Origin: ATM1 sp003577165
GTDB lineage: Bacteria > Armatimonadota > Fimbriimonadia > Fimbriimonadales > ATM1
Assembly (NCBI GenBank): GCA_030263715.1
Contig: SZPM01000011.1
Location: 11,565-75,564 of the forward strand
Direction of reading: 5' to 3'
DNA: 64,000 bases
The notes beneath the pieces were generated by a model that saw nothing but the letters and a program-made list of their open reading frames with translations, did not search any database and was not told where the DNA came from. The position numbers and the translations under genes are program-made. This document shows positions 14,160 through 22,934 of this stretch, one piece after another. Numbering within the stretch: position 1 is the first letter of the stretch; each line of letters starts with the position of its first letter.

Positions 14160-15803
14160 TCAGTCCGTTCCGTACACCTTTTTGCCCTCAACATACACAG
14201 CGAACGGCTTGACGTTTGGCCAGTTGGGTTCTGCGTTCGGCATCACGTCGAGGATCACGAAGTCTGCCCTCAAACCTTCCGCGAGCCTGCCGATCTCCTT
14301 CTCCGCGAAGGCCGCGTATGCGCCGTTCGACGTGTAGCAGCGGAGGGCTTCCGCCATCGTGAGGTTCTCTTGGGTCTGCCAGTACTTCCCGTCGAGCGTT
14401 TTGCCGGTGACGGCTGCTTCGATACCGAGGAAGGGGTTGATCGTCACAACGGGCCAATCGGATCCGAACGCCACGATCGCGCCCGCTCTCAGAAGAGAGC
14501 GAAACGCGTAACTCGACTTGCACCGCTCCGCGCCGATGTACGATTCGGCGTACCTTCCATCGTCGGCTTTATGATACGGCTGCATCGAGGCGATCACGCC
14601 GAGTTGCGCGAAGCGCGCGATGTCATTCGGAAGGAGGTGCTGTGTATGTTCGCTTCGACAGCGCGCGGTCTTCAAATTAGGATATGCGCGCGAGAGCATG
14701 TCGAGGAGCATGTGATTTGCTTCGTCTCCGATCGCGTGAGCGATGGACTGTTTGTTGGCGGCTGCGGCGGCTTTGAAGTTCTTCTCGATCTTCCCATCTT
14801 CCACGCCTTCACGAAGCAGGCCTCTCCAATTCGTTTGGTCTGCTGGGTTGTTGTTGAAGGGGGCGCGCATGTAGGCGGTGCGAGATCCAAGGCTTCCATC
14901 CATGTAGGCCTTGAAGCCTTTCAACTCGATCCACCCCGACTTGCCGCGAAATCTGTGCCGCACGGCTTCCGTCCAATCTTCGGCTGTCGGATAGAGGAAG
15001 AAGCGGACGGAAATCCCCTCAAGTTTCGCGAGGTCTTCGTAGACAGGCAGGTCTGCAAACGGCGGGATGTCGCTGACTGCGGTGATGCCGTTCGCGTTCG
15101 CTTCGCGCATGGCGCGAACGAGCGCTGCCAGTTTCTCCTCTCGGGTGGGGGGAGGGATGAGGCGAGAGACGAGGCCCATCGCGGACTCCCTGAGGATGCC
15201 CGTGGGTTCGCCCGTGGCTGGGTCGCGGTCAATGACTCCTCCCTCGGGGTTGGGTGGGCCTGTCTTCGTGATGCCGGCCAGTTTTAGGGCTGCGGAGTTC
15301 ACGAGGGCGCTGTGACCGTCCATCCGAGGGAGATAGAGAGGCCGGGGGCCCGTGACGGGGTCGACCCACTCCTTGGTCGGCTGCTCCGGCGTGGCCCAAC
15401 TCTCCGTCGACCACCTGCCGCCAAGCACCCATTTGCCCTCGGGAAGGGACTTCGCCCACTCGCCGACCTTACGGATGAAATCATCCTTGTCTTTGGCGTC
15501 GCGCAGGAGGAGTTGAGACAGGCCGAGGCCGCCGTTGAGCATGTGAACGTGTGAGTCGATCAGCCCTGGGATGACGAGTCGGCCTCGGGCGTCGATTCGC
15601 TCCGTACCTGGGCCGATGAAGTCTGGGTCGGGGGCTCCGACGTAGACGAATCGGCCGTCGGTGATGGCCGCGAAGGTCGCCTGGCCCGTGAGACCGTCGG
15701 ACCAGATGCGGGCGTTTTCCACAACCAGATCGGCGGGAGGAACCTGCGGCGCGGCATCTCGTACTGCGGCGCCGATCAGGAGTAGTGCAACAGGATTCAG
15801 CAT
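14160..15803 (-). CDS. Amidohydrolase (amidohydro_3/YtcJ-like), likely exported
   Basis: The 547-residue protein belongs to the amidohydrolase superfamily, which hydrolyses amides, esters or similar bonds with one or two metals in a TIM barrel. The first metal motif, GLIDSHVHML, is near residue 80; KGFKAYMDGSLGSRTAYM, HAIGDEANHMLLD and RSEHTQHL supply the later ligands, and SDWPVVTINPFLGIEAAVTG contains the conserved Asp of strand 8. A hydrophobic N-terminus (MLNPVALLLIGAAVRDAAP) may be a signal peptide. The C-terminal beta-sandwich segment (GLRADFVILD, VYVEGKKVY) is typical. Substrate unknown. It converges with the SelW-like gene, three bases apart. Confidence 0.9.
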   Translation of the reverse strand: MLNPVALLLIGAAVRDAAPQVPPADLVVENARIWSDGLTGQATFAAITDGRFVYVGAPDPDFIGPGTERIDARGRLVIPGLIDSHVHMLNGGLGLSQLLLRDAKDKDDFIRKVGEWAKSLPEGKWVLGGRWSTESWATPEQPTKEWVDPVTGPRPLYLPRMDGHSALVNSAALKLAGITKTGPPNPEGGVIDRDPATGEPTGILRESAMGLVSRLIPPPTREEKLAALVRAMREANANGITAVSDIPPFADLPVYEDLAKLEGISVRFFLYPTAEDWTEAVRHRFRGKSGWIELKGFKAYMDGSLGSRTAYMRAPFNNNPADQTNWRGLLREGVEDGKIEKNFKAAAAANKQSIAHAIGDEANHMLLDMLSRAYPNLKTARCRSEHTQHLLPNDIARFAQLGVIASMQPYHKADDGRYAESYIGAERCKSSYAFRSLLRAGAIVAFGSDWPVVTINPFLGIEAAVTGKTLDGKYWQTQENLTMAEALRCYTSNGAYAAFAEKEIGRLAEGLRADFVILDVMPNAEPNWPNVKPFAVYVEGKKVYGTD

Positions 15804-15873
15804 TGCCCATTAGTTTAGCCACCTGACACAATAGTCCGGTGAGGTCTGCAATGGTCGCCATGGGGAGGAAGAT

Positions 15874-17499
15874 GTGAGCCGCAGCAAGGAGAGGGGACCA
15901 ATTTATCTCGAGCCCATCGAAGGGTCTATTGGATCGTTTCGCCTGATGTGGTCGGGCCGCGAACTCACGCGCGGCTTTATGTATGAGAGGGGCGAGAAGC
16001 ACACGCTAGTCGACTTGATGCGCCCGTGGTCAGAACAGGGAATCACACCGCGCGATGTAAAGATTCGGCTGTCCGTCGCAGGGGCCGAAGGTTACGAGAT
16101 TAGAATCTTCAAGAGAGGTAGAGCAGAACCTGTTCGTGGTGAGTGGGTGTCAGGTTACAAGTTTGAAGTCTTCGACAAGGTGAGTGGTGACGGTGCGATC
16201 TTCGCTCTTTGGAGGGGAACCGATACTCCAGACTTGCCTGTCGACTCTCTGCACACCCATCTAAGAACCGGGCCTGACGAGTCCGAGTTGTTCGAACTGT
16301 CAAACGGCCGCTACAGCTTTCCGCGTCATGCGATCCTTGCTCCGAATTCGGCGGCGTCGGCTGAATTGAGTGCGCAGGAGGAAGCCGAGTTTCTGCGTGT
16401 GGTTGCCTCCGAGTTGCTCAGAACCTCCTCGGTTCCCTCAAGGGAGCTATCGAAGACGTTGGGCGAAGTCGCCGCGAGGAATGTCGGCTATTGGTTATTA
16501 TGGCTGGAACTGGATTCAGGTGCGCTCAGGGAAAGCACGGAGTTCCCATCCGCCCACGATTCATTTGAGCGTGCCCGAAGAATGGTTGTCGCAGACGTTA
16601 GGCGTACATCACTCTACAAACCCGAGGACGAACTCTTCCGAGACTCCCGCGCGACGGGCGAAAGCGCCCTCATACATACCAAAGCAAAATCCGAAAGCGA
16701 CAACATAGCTAAAGAGGATTACACGGAGCGAAGTGTCCAAGAGGTTCTGGAAGATGCGCGGATCTGTCTTCCAGTACATCACCTGTTATGGTCGATTCCA
16801 GTGGATCTTGCGCGCCGGCACGCGTTCGAGTGCGAACTCAATTACGAACTCAGTCCAGTGGATGACCTGGTGATTGCGGTTGCTGCCCATTGGGTCGACG
16901 TGTCGAGCCACGTTGAACGGGTACCGACAGTGGATTCGCACCAGGGGGAAAAGAGCAAGAGCCTGCACGTGTACAGAGCCCTGGAGCAAATGGCTTCGAT
17001 ACCGCAAGATCGATTTGTGACCGTGCTGGCCGACACTCTGCGCCAGCGCGCTCCGAGAGCCTTCGAGGTATGCAGTGAGGTCTGCGAGGTCCTTGAGTCA
17101 GACCTCGAGGAATACGTTTGGCATGGGAGCTCGGAGCGAATAGAGGGCGCCATTGGCGACTTCAGAGCGAGAATCGACGCTGAATTTGAAGAAGAATTCG
17201 ATCGATACGCCTCGTCTTATGACCCGGATACTGACTCGTCTGTGCCGGGCAGCGGATTCACTTCGGGCGACTATATGCGAGTCCAAGAAGACCATTTGGA
17301 TTTGGAGGAGGAAGCTGAGTTCCTGACCTCAGCACCGGACGTGGGAGCCCTGTACCGGTATGTAACGGCCGTGAAGCGGGCCGGTCTGGCGAATCCGGAG
17401 TCGGGTCGCATGCCCTGGCTGACCGAGTTCTCAGGTGAATTCTGCAGGCTGCATTTCGCGGTGGAGTCCCTGGAAGGCGACCCGACAGCGTCGGTATAA
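15874..17499 (+). CDS. Large soluble protein of unknown function
   Basis: I do not recognise this 541-residue protein. The GTG at 15874 is preceded by GGAGGAAG at a short spacing, and no ATG is in frame nearby. No signal peptide or membrane helix is seen. The first 120 residues look beta-rich (IYLEPIEGSIGSFRLMWSG, GYEIRIFKRG), the middle is helical, and the last 120 are strongly acidic and helical (DLEEYVWHGSSERIEG, EEEFDRYASSYDPDTDSS, LDLEEEAEFLTSAPDVG). The bases here look less GC-rich than in neighbouring housekeeping genes, which hints at acquisition or weaker constraint. It stands alone, 66 bases before the E1 dehydrogenase gene. Confidence 0.55.
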   Translation: MSRSKERGPIYLEPIEGSIGSFRLMWSGRELTRGFMYERGEKHTLVDLMRPWSEQGITPRDVKIRLSVAGAEGYEIRIFKRGRAEPVRGEWVSGYKFEVFDKVSGDGAIFALWRGTDTPDLPVDSLHTHLRTGPDESELFELSNGRYSFPRHAILAPNSAASAELSAQEEAEFLRVVASELLRTSSVPSRELSKTLGEVAARNVGYWLLWLELDSGALRESTEFPSAHDSFERARRMVVADVRRTSLYKPEDELFRDSRATGESALIHTKAKSESDNIAKEDYTERSVQEVLEDARICLPVHHLLWSIPVDLARRHAFECELNYELSPVDDLVIAVAAHWVDVSSHVERVPTVDSHQGEKSKSLHVYRALEQMASIPQDRFVTVLADTLRQRAPRAFEVCSEVCEVLESDLEEYVWHGSSERIEGAIGDFRARIDAEFEEEFDRYASSYDPDTDSSVPGSGFTSGDYMRVQEDHLDLEEEAEFLTSAPDVGALYRYVTAVKRAGLANPESGRMPWLTEFSGEFCRLHFAVESLEGDPTASV

Positions 17500-17565
17500 T
17501 CCGGTCAGCCGCACGAGGGTGATGACGCCCTCGAAACCGCGAACGATGAGGTTCCGATAGCGAAG

Positions 17566-19539
17566 ATGGCAAGCCTTACCACGCCCCAGACCTACAACAA
17601 ACTCGACCTGCTGCGATTGATGTTCCTGAGCCGCGAAGGGGACCGGCGCGAAGCCGTTCTCTTACGGCAGAGCAAGGGATGGTTCCAAGTTCCCGGCATG
17701 GGACATGAGGCGCTTGCGGCGGTCGCCTATCACCTTCGGGACGACGACTTCATCTTTCCGCACTATCGAGATCGGGGGCTGATGCTCGCGCGGGGCATGA
17801 CGAACATGGACCTCGCCTACGCGTTTTTCGCGAAGCGCGACAGCAACTCCGGTGGACGCCAGATGCCGGCGCACTACAGTTTTCGACAGCGCAACGTATG
17901 GAGCGTCCCGACGCCGACGGGAGGCAACCTGCTTCCCGCAGTGGGCGCTGCGTGGGGAATGAAACTGAGAGGGACGGACAGCGTCGTCGTCGCTTCTTTC
18001 GGCGATGCGGCGAGTCGGCAAGGCGAGGTGTACGAGGCGATTTCATTCGCGGTGCAGGAGCGCCTTCCGGTCGTGTTCATGATGGAGGACAACCAGTACG
18101 GCATCAGCACGAACACGGAGAGGATGAACCCGTACAAGATCGGGGTGCTCGGCGAGAGAGATCTCGTCCGCGTCAATGCGCGACATCCGGACAACGTGTA
18201 TGAGGCGGCGCGTGCGGCCGTCGAAAAGGCTCGCTCGGGTGGGGGGCCGACGATTCTGTGGTGCGAACTGGACCGCCTGAGCAGTCACACGTCGAGCGAC
18301 GACCACAGGGTGTACCGAACGGAAGACGACATCAAGGAGATGATGTCGCGCGATCCGATCGTGCAACTCGTACAGGAGTTGATTAAGGCCGGGGAATTGA
18401 CGGAGCAGGACTGGGAGGCCATTCAAGACGAAATCCGAGACCAGGTGGATCGAGAGTACATCGAAGCCGAGAACTCGGAAGATCCACGTGGCGACGAGGT
18501 GATGGACCACCTTTACGGCGAACTGCCGAAGGCGACGCCCCCCCCGTTGGAAGGCGGTCGCAAGTGGCGAATGGTGGACGCGCTGAATCAGGTCTTCAAG
18601 GTTGCCCTCAGTGAAGATCGAAACTACGTGTTCTTCGGCGAGGACATCGAAGATCCGAAGGGAGGCGTGTTCAAACTCACCGACGGGCTTTCGACGCTCC
18701 ATCCTGATCGCGTCTTTAACTCGCCGCTTGCGGAGGCGACGATTCTCGGCGTCGCGTGCGGGCTTGCCTGCTATGGCATGAAGCCAGTGTTCGAACTTCA
18801 GTTCATTGACTTCGTCGGCCCGGCGTGGAGCCAACTCGTGAACAACCTCGCCACCATCCGGTGGCGCAGCAACGGAACTTGGACTTGCCCGGCGATCATC
18901 TACGCGCCCTATGGAGCGTATCTCCCAGGCGGTTCGATCTGGCACAGCCAAGCGAACGAAGGGGCGATCGCGCACTTCCCGGGGCTTCGCATCATGATTC
19001 CGAGCAATCCGCAGGATGCTGCGGCGATGATGTGGACGGCACTGAAGGCCGATGATCCGACGGTGTTCTTGATCCCGAAGCACCTGTTCCGTATGAACGT
19101 GGACGTGTCGGAGGACATCGAGCCGGTCGGCTTCGGCGAGGCGAAGGTTGTGCGCGAGGGCAGCGACGTCACGATCGTGACGTGGGGCAACTGCATCGAG
19201 CAGGCCACCGAAGCCGCAGACGAATTGGAGGGCGAGGTTTCCTGCGAGATCATCGATCTGAGGTCGATCGTCCCGCTCGACTATGAGACGATCAAGAGGT
19301 CCATTGAGAAGACGGGCCGGCTGATCGTCATCCAGGAGGACACTCGGACTTGCAGCATCGGCCAAGCGATCATCCAGGAACTCACGTCGAACTCGGACAC
19401 TTGGGGTCACTTCATCTCGCCGCCGCAACTCGTGTCGAAGTCCGACGTGTACATCGGCTTCAACCCGATCTACGAATACGCTGCGCTTCCCGACACCAAG
19501 CGGGTTGTCGAGGCGATCCGCCTCGTGATGGAAGATTAG
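17566..19539 (+). CDS. 2-oxoacid dehydrogenase E1, fused alpha and beta subunits (branched-chain type)
   Basis: The 657-residue protein decarboxylates a 2-oxoacid with thiamine diphosphate and passes the acyl group to E2. Residues 1-320 are the alpha part: PHYRDRG near residue 65, the ThDP motif in FGDAASRQGEVYEAISFAV ending EDNQYGIST. Residues about 345-657 are the beta part: MVDALNQVFKVALSEDRNYVFFGEDIEDPKGG, FNSPLAEATILGVACG with the catalytic Glu, GGSIWHSQ, PSNPQDA and the C-terminal GRLIVIQEDTRTCSIGQAI domain. In most bacteria these are two genes; here they are joined by a short linker. The wording resembles branched-chain (2-oxoisovalerate) E1 more than pyruvate E1. E2 is encoded at 21512-22732 on the other strand. 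No E3 gene is in the window. Confidence 0.93.
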   Translation: MASLTTPQTYNKLDLLRLMFLSREGDRREAVLLRQSKGWFQVPGMGHEALAAVAYHLRDDDFIFPHYRDRGLMLARGMTNMDLAYAFFAKRDSNSGGRQMPAHYSFRQRNVWSVPTPTGGNLLPAVGAAWGMKLRGTDSVVVASFGDAASRQGEVYEAISFAVQERLPVVFMMEDNQYGISTNTERMNPYKIGVLGERDLVRVNARHPDNVYEAARAAVEKARSGGGPTILWCELDRLSSHTSSDDHRVYRTEDDIKEMMSRDPIVQLVQELIKAGELTEQDWEAIQDEIRDQVDREYIEAENSEDPRGDEVMDHLYGELPKATPPPLEGGRKWRMVDALNQVFKVALSEDRNYVFFGEDIEDPKGGVFKLTDGLSTLHPDRVFNSPLAEATILGVACGLACYGMKPVFELQFIDFVGPAWSQLVNNLATIRWRSNGTWTCPAIIYAPYGAYLPGGSIWHSQANEGAIAHFPGLRIMIPSNPQDAAAMMWTALKADDPTVFLIPKHLFRMNVDVSEDIEPVGFGEAKVVREGSDVTIVTWGNCIEQATEAADELEGEVSCEIIDLRSIVPLDYETIKRSIEKTGRLIVIQEDTRTCSIGQAIIQELTSNSDTWGHFISPPQLVSKSDVYIGFNPIYEYAALPDTKRVVEAIRLVMED

Positions 19540-19550
19540 GCCAGTCTGAG

Positions 19551-20831
19551 TTACGCGGGCAGGGATGACACGTCGCGGGCGGCGCGTTCCGCGCTCTCGA
19601 GCGCGCCTTCGATGAAGCCTTTCCATGTCGCCGTGTGGTCTCCGGCGAACACGACCCTTCCGTGTCGCAGCGGGATGTTGGCGAGGTGCCGATTCATGTA
19701 TCCGGGGGGGAGATAGCAGAAGCCACCCCGGCTCCACTCGTCTGCGACCCAGTCATGGAAGTTTCCCTTCATGAAGTTTCGCTTCGCGCCGGGGAAGGTC
19801 GCTTCGATCATCTCCACCGCCGTGCCCACCGGATCCGACTGGCGTCTCCAGAAGTCGCAGTTGTTTCCGCAGACGTAGCAGATCAATACTGGCGTCGGAG
19901 AGGTCGGCGCGGTCCAAGTTTGTTGGACGGGTGAATCCGTGTGGAGGAAGCCCGACCATCCGGACTGCTCCCAAAACGGCTCGCGGAACGCGAGCATGAT
20001 CTTGATGGTTCGCGACATCGGCATGCTGCGGATCGCGTCGAGTTGAGGATTCGGGAGAGGCGGATCGAAGGACACGCAGGCGACTTGCGGCGGCGGCATC
20101 GTTAGGATGCACGCGCCGGCGTCGACGGTGAGTCCATCGAAGTGCAAGCGCACGCTGTGCTCGCGCTGCGCGACTGCGAGAAGGCGCGCGTTGGGAGTGA
20201 ACGGAGATTCGAGCGTGTCCGCCGCTCGTCGAATGAGGGCGCCCATGCCTCCTTCGACGCGAAACGCGCTCGATTCGAGTCCTTCACGGTGCACGTAGTT
20301 TCCAAAACCGAGGAGCCACTCCTGCAGTCCGACGCGGTCGAGGTCTTCACCTTCGTCGGAGCGATAGATCGCTGTTGCAAGAAGCCGTCCGAGCGGGCTG
20401 CGGCAAACCTCTGAAATGGCGTCCGCGACGGATTTGCCTGCGTGCTGCGTCGCGTCTGGATCGGCTGCAGTAGCGAGCGAAGCGACCTGTTCGCGCGCCC
20501 ATGCTTCGAGGCTTTGAAGATCGGATTTCGCTTCTTCCCATTCGGCGCCTTCTTTCCGCATCTCGCCTTGCAGCGCGAAGGTGTAAGGCTCGGACTCTTG
20601 TCGCGAGTAGAGCCTTCCACCGAGGTCGGCAACCAGCTCAAGGGCGCGCTTGTGATCGGCGTCGATCCACTCGCCGCCGGCATCGTAGACAAGGCCCTCC
20701 GATTCGATGGTGTGGAGCCTGCCCCCAACGCGGTCCCTGGCGTCGAAGAGTTCCAGGCTGTGGCCTTTCGCTTCGAGGATTCGGGCGGCTTGAATTCCCG
20801 CCGCGCCCATTCCCACCACCGCGACTCTCAT
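19551..20831 (-). CDS. FAD-dependent amine oxidase/NAD(P)-binding flavoprotein
   Basis: The 426-residue protein starts at the ATG at 20829-20831, with the dinucleotide-binding motif VAVVGMGAAGIQAARILEAKG and the second FAD signature FDARDRVGGRLHT near residue 33. The C-terminal FAD-contact region is HGRVVFAGDHTATWKGFIEGALESAERAA, as in flavin monoamine oxidases. The middle has the substrate domain ending in VDAGACILTMPPPQVACV. It likely oxidises an amine or desaturates a lipid-like substrate; which one is unknown. Longer frames upstream to 21842 cross the lipoprotein gene on the other strand and are rejected. No partner gene is adjacent on this strand. Confidence 0.9.
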   Translation of the reverse strand: MRVAVVGMGAAGIQAARILEAKGHSLELFDARDRVGGRLHTIESEGLVYDAGGEWIDADHKRALELVADLGGRLYSRQESEPYTFALQGEMRKEGAEWEEAKSDLQSLEAWAREQVASLATAADPDATQHAGKSVADAISEVCRSPLGRLLATAIYRSDEGEDLDRVGLQEWLLGFGNYVHREGLESSAFRVEGGMGALIRRAADTLESPFTPNARLLAVAQREHSVRLHFDGLTVDAGACILTMPPPQVACVSFDPPLPNPQLDAIRSMPMSRTIKIMLAFREPFWEQSGWSGFLHTDSPVQQTWTAPTSPTPVLICYVCGNNCDFWRRQSDPVGTAVEMIEATFPGAKRNFMKGNFHDWVADEWSRGGFCYLPPGYMNRHLANIPLRHGRVVFAGDHTATWKGFIEGALESAERAARDVSSLPA

Positions 20832-20888
20832 CGGGCGGGAGCGTACCGCCGCCTGCTGACACCATAATGCGCCGGAGGCGAAAAAGAC

Positions 20889-21455
20889 ATGAAATCGGCA
20901 AATTTGGTGGTGTTGGCCGCGACCTTGGTACTGGTGGCGTGCTCTCGAACGGTGTACTCGGACTCGGAGGGGAACACGGTCAAGCAGAACGCTGACGGCA
21001 CGATGACGGTGGAAACCGATGAGGGGACTGCCACGATTCAAGGCGACGGATCGAAGATGACGATCAAGACCGACGATGGAGAGAGCGTCGAGGTCGAAGG
21101 AAATACCGAGGGGGGGACGATCAAATCCTCCGACGGCGGGACCGTCACCTATGGGAAGGGCTTGAGCGAGTCCGAGTTGGGCGTGAAGTTCTACCCTGGG
21201 AGCAAGGAAACCGCCGGTGGCGGCACCTACACCATGGAAGGCGCGACAGTGTCCACTTCGGTCCGAGAGACCTCGGATGAACCGGACGCAGTTGCAACTT
21301 TCTATAGGAAGGAACTTGGCAAGCCTTCGGTCGAGACGACGCAGGCAGATGCAACTACGCTCATATGGCAGAAGGGCAACAGCACCGTGACCGTGGTCGC
21401 GGGCCGCGATAGCGGAAAGACGATCGTTTCCATCACAGTCGCGAACAAAGGCTAA
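20889..21455 (+). CDS. Lipoprotein with repetitive beta-rich N-terminal half
   Basis: The 188-residue protein has a type II signal peptide with lipobox LVAC (Cys18) after MKSANLVVLAATLVL, so it is lipid-anchored. Residues 20-95 are short repeating strands rich in Asp, Gly and Thr (GNTVKQNADGTMTVETDEG, GDGSKMTIKTDDGESVEVEG), like a small beta-solenoid or adhesin-like sheet. Residues 95-188 form a separate domain with KFYPGSKETAGGGTYTMEG and DAVATFYRKELGKPSVE, a pattern common in secreted proteins of unknown role. Its function is unknown. A strong hairpin follows at 21462-21491, shared with the convergent E2 gene. Confidence 0.75.
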   Translation: MKSANLVVLAATLVLVACSRTVYSDSEGNTVKQNADGTMTVETDEGTATIQGDGSKMTIKTDDGESVEVEGNTEGGTIKSSDGGTVTYGKGLSESELGVKFYPGSKETAGGGTYTMEGATVSTSVRETSDEPDAVATFYRKELGKPSVETTQADATTLIWQKGNSTVTVVAGRDSGKTIVSITVANKG

Positions 21456-21461
21456 AACCAA

Positions 21462-21491
21462 TTGCGGGCAGCGGCTTGCCGCTGCCCGCAA
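21462..21491. terminator. Bidirectional terminator hairpin between convergent genes
   Basis: A perfect 13-bp stem (21462-21474 with 21479-21491, TTGCGGGCAGCGG and its complement) closes a CTTG loop. It sits between the lipoprotein stop (21455) and the E2 stop (21512), so it can end both transcripts. There is an AAAA run on the left, giving a U-run for the leftward transcript. Confidence 0.8.
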
Positions 21492-21511
21492 CTCGAAATG
21501 TTGGTTCGATC

Positions 21512-22732
21512 CTAATCGGGCAGTATGAACTGCTCGATGTTCTGTTTGACTTCGTTGATGAAGTTCGCCGCGCCGACGCCGTTGATCACACGGTGATCGA
21601 AAGTGAGGGAGAGGTTCACCATGCGAACGAAGTCCCAACCTCCCATCTTGGGAATGGGATGCCAGTAGGCTTCTCCCAAGAAGAGGGTGGCTACTGCCGG
21701 TGAGACGACGACCGGCACAGCATCGTGCAGTCCGAACGACGACATGTTCGTGATGCTGAGCGTCGTCGCTTCGGTCGCCTGATCGCGGCCGTTGCGAGCG
21801 AGTTCGATCTGCTGTCTCGCCGCATTCGCGAACTCCATCCAAGAGAGTGAGTCCGCATTGGGAACCATCGCCGTGACGAGTTCGTCGCCTGGAAGGGCGA
21901 CTGCGATTCCGAGATTGACTCCCCGGAAGGTTCGCAGAGTGGAGTCATTCGGCATGGTGCTTCTAAACTTCGGATGGTTCTTCATCGCCTGCACAACGGA
22001 CCACGCCATCATCGTGAAAGCGCTGGGCTGGAAGTCCGAACCGGAGTTCTTCACTTGCTCTCGCGCGGCTTCGATGGCGTCCCATCGGCATTGCACTTTG
22101 ATCGTGCCGGGAACACATAACTGGGCCCCTCGGCCGAGGCGATAACTGAGCGTCTTCTGACGCGCGCTGAGGGCGAACTCATCGTATTCCGTGGTGGACT
22201 TCAGAGCGACTGGCGCCGGCGCGGGTTTGGCAACCGCCGCGACGCCACCGCTGAGGTACGCGTCCACGTCCTCAGGCGTCAACTTGGATCCCTTGGCTGG
22301 AATCTGGAGCGCGACAGCCAGGAGGCCCTTCTGCTTCAGGTACCGGCGAGTCCGCGGTGGGATCTGACGATTCCGGGGCGGGCCTTCCGGCTCGGCGACC
22401 GCGACGGGCAGCGGCGCGGGTTCCGGCTGCGCCTGAGTTTCGGCCGGCTTCGGGGGCGGGCCGTGTCCGGCGGCCATCTCCTTGACCCCCTCGGCCACTT
22501 CCATCTTGGCGATCTCGGTGCCGATCGGCAGGATCGCGCCCTCCTCGGCGGTCCACTCCACCAGGGTCCCTTCGTAGGGCGACTCGACGTCCATGACCGC
22601 CTTGTCGGTCTCCATCTGATAGAGCGGCTCGTCCCGCTTGACTTTGTCGCCCGACTTCTTCAGGAAGCCGACCAGGCGCGCCTCCTGTAGGCCCTCGCCC
22701 ATCTGTGGAATTCGTACTGAAATAACTGGCAT
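21512..22732 (-). CDS. 2-oxoacid dehydrogenase E2 (dihydrolipoyl acyltransferase)
   Basis: The 406-residue E2 starts at the ATG at 22730-22732 with one lipoyl domain (residues 1-78; lipoyl Lys in METDKAVMDVESP at residue 44). A Pro/Ala/Glu-rich linker follows, then an E1/E3-binding domain (PRTRRYLKQKGLLAVALQIP and LTPEDVDAYL, about residues 120-165), a second linker, and the catalytic domain. The active-site motif is DHRVING near the C-terminus; Asn replaces the usual Asp of DHRxxDG, a natural variant also known in Azotobacter E2. The likely E1 partner is the fused gene at 17566-19539, separated by the amine oxidase and lipoprotein genes. The catalytic domain is preceded by about 70 residues of low similarity to typical E2. 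Confidence 0.93.
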   Translation of the reverse strand: MPVISVRIPQMGEGLQEARLVGFLKKSGDKVKRDEPLYQMETDKAVMDVESPYEGTLVEWTAEEGAILPIGTEIAKMEVAEGVKEMAAGHGPPPKPAETQAQPEPAPLPVAVAEPEGPPRNRQIPPRTRRYLKQKGLLAVALQIPAKGSKLTPEDVDAYLSGGVAAVAKPAPAPVALKSTTEYDEFALSARQKTLSYRLGRGAQLCVPGTIKVQCRWDAIEAAREQVKNSGSDFQPSAFTMMAWSVVQAMKNHPKFRSTMPNDSTLRTFRGVNLGIAVALPGDELVTAMVPNADSLSWMEFANAARQQIELARNGRDQATEATTLSITNMSSFGLHDAVPVVVSPAVATLFLGEAYWHPIPKMGGWDFVRMVNLSLTFDHRVINGVGAANFINEVKQNIEQFILPD

Positions 22733-22934
22733 AGGGTTCTCTCGCCGTTGAGGGTGCCCTCCCGTGCTCGCGGCTATTCTATCACTCCGGCTCCGTACCT
22801 GGCGCGATCGGCCCGTGGCCGCTTCGGGATGCCGGCTTGCGGCAGGACCCGAAGGGCTTCCTGAGGTTCTCACACTCCCAAACTTCGGGGGTTTTGTGAG
22901 GTTTAGCCTCGAACTGCCGAGAATTCAGATTGGA

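Noticed and set aside
18043..19737. Long minus-strand ORF of 564 codons
   Set aside because: It is wholly antisense to the E1 gene, Arg/His-rich and without motifs, a typical shadow in GC-rich DNA.
21512..21620. E2 active site DHRVING as a dead enzyme
   Set aside because: Asn at the Asp position is a known natural variant in functional E2 enzymes, so inactivation is not indicated.
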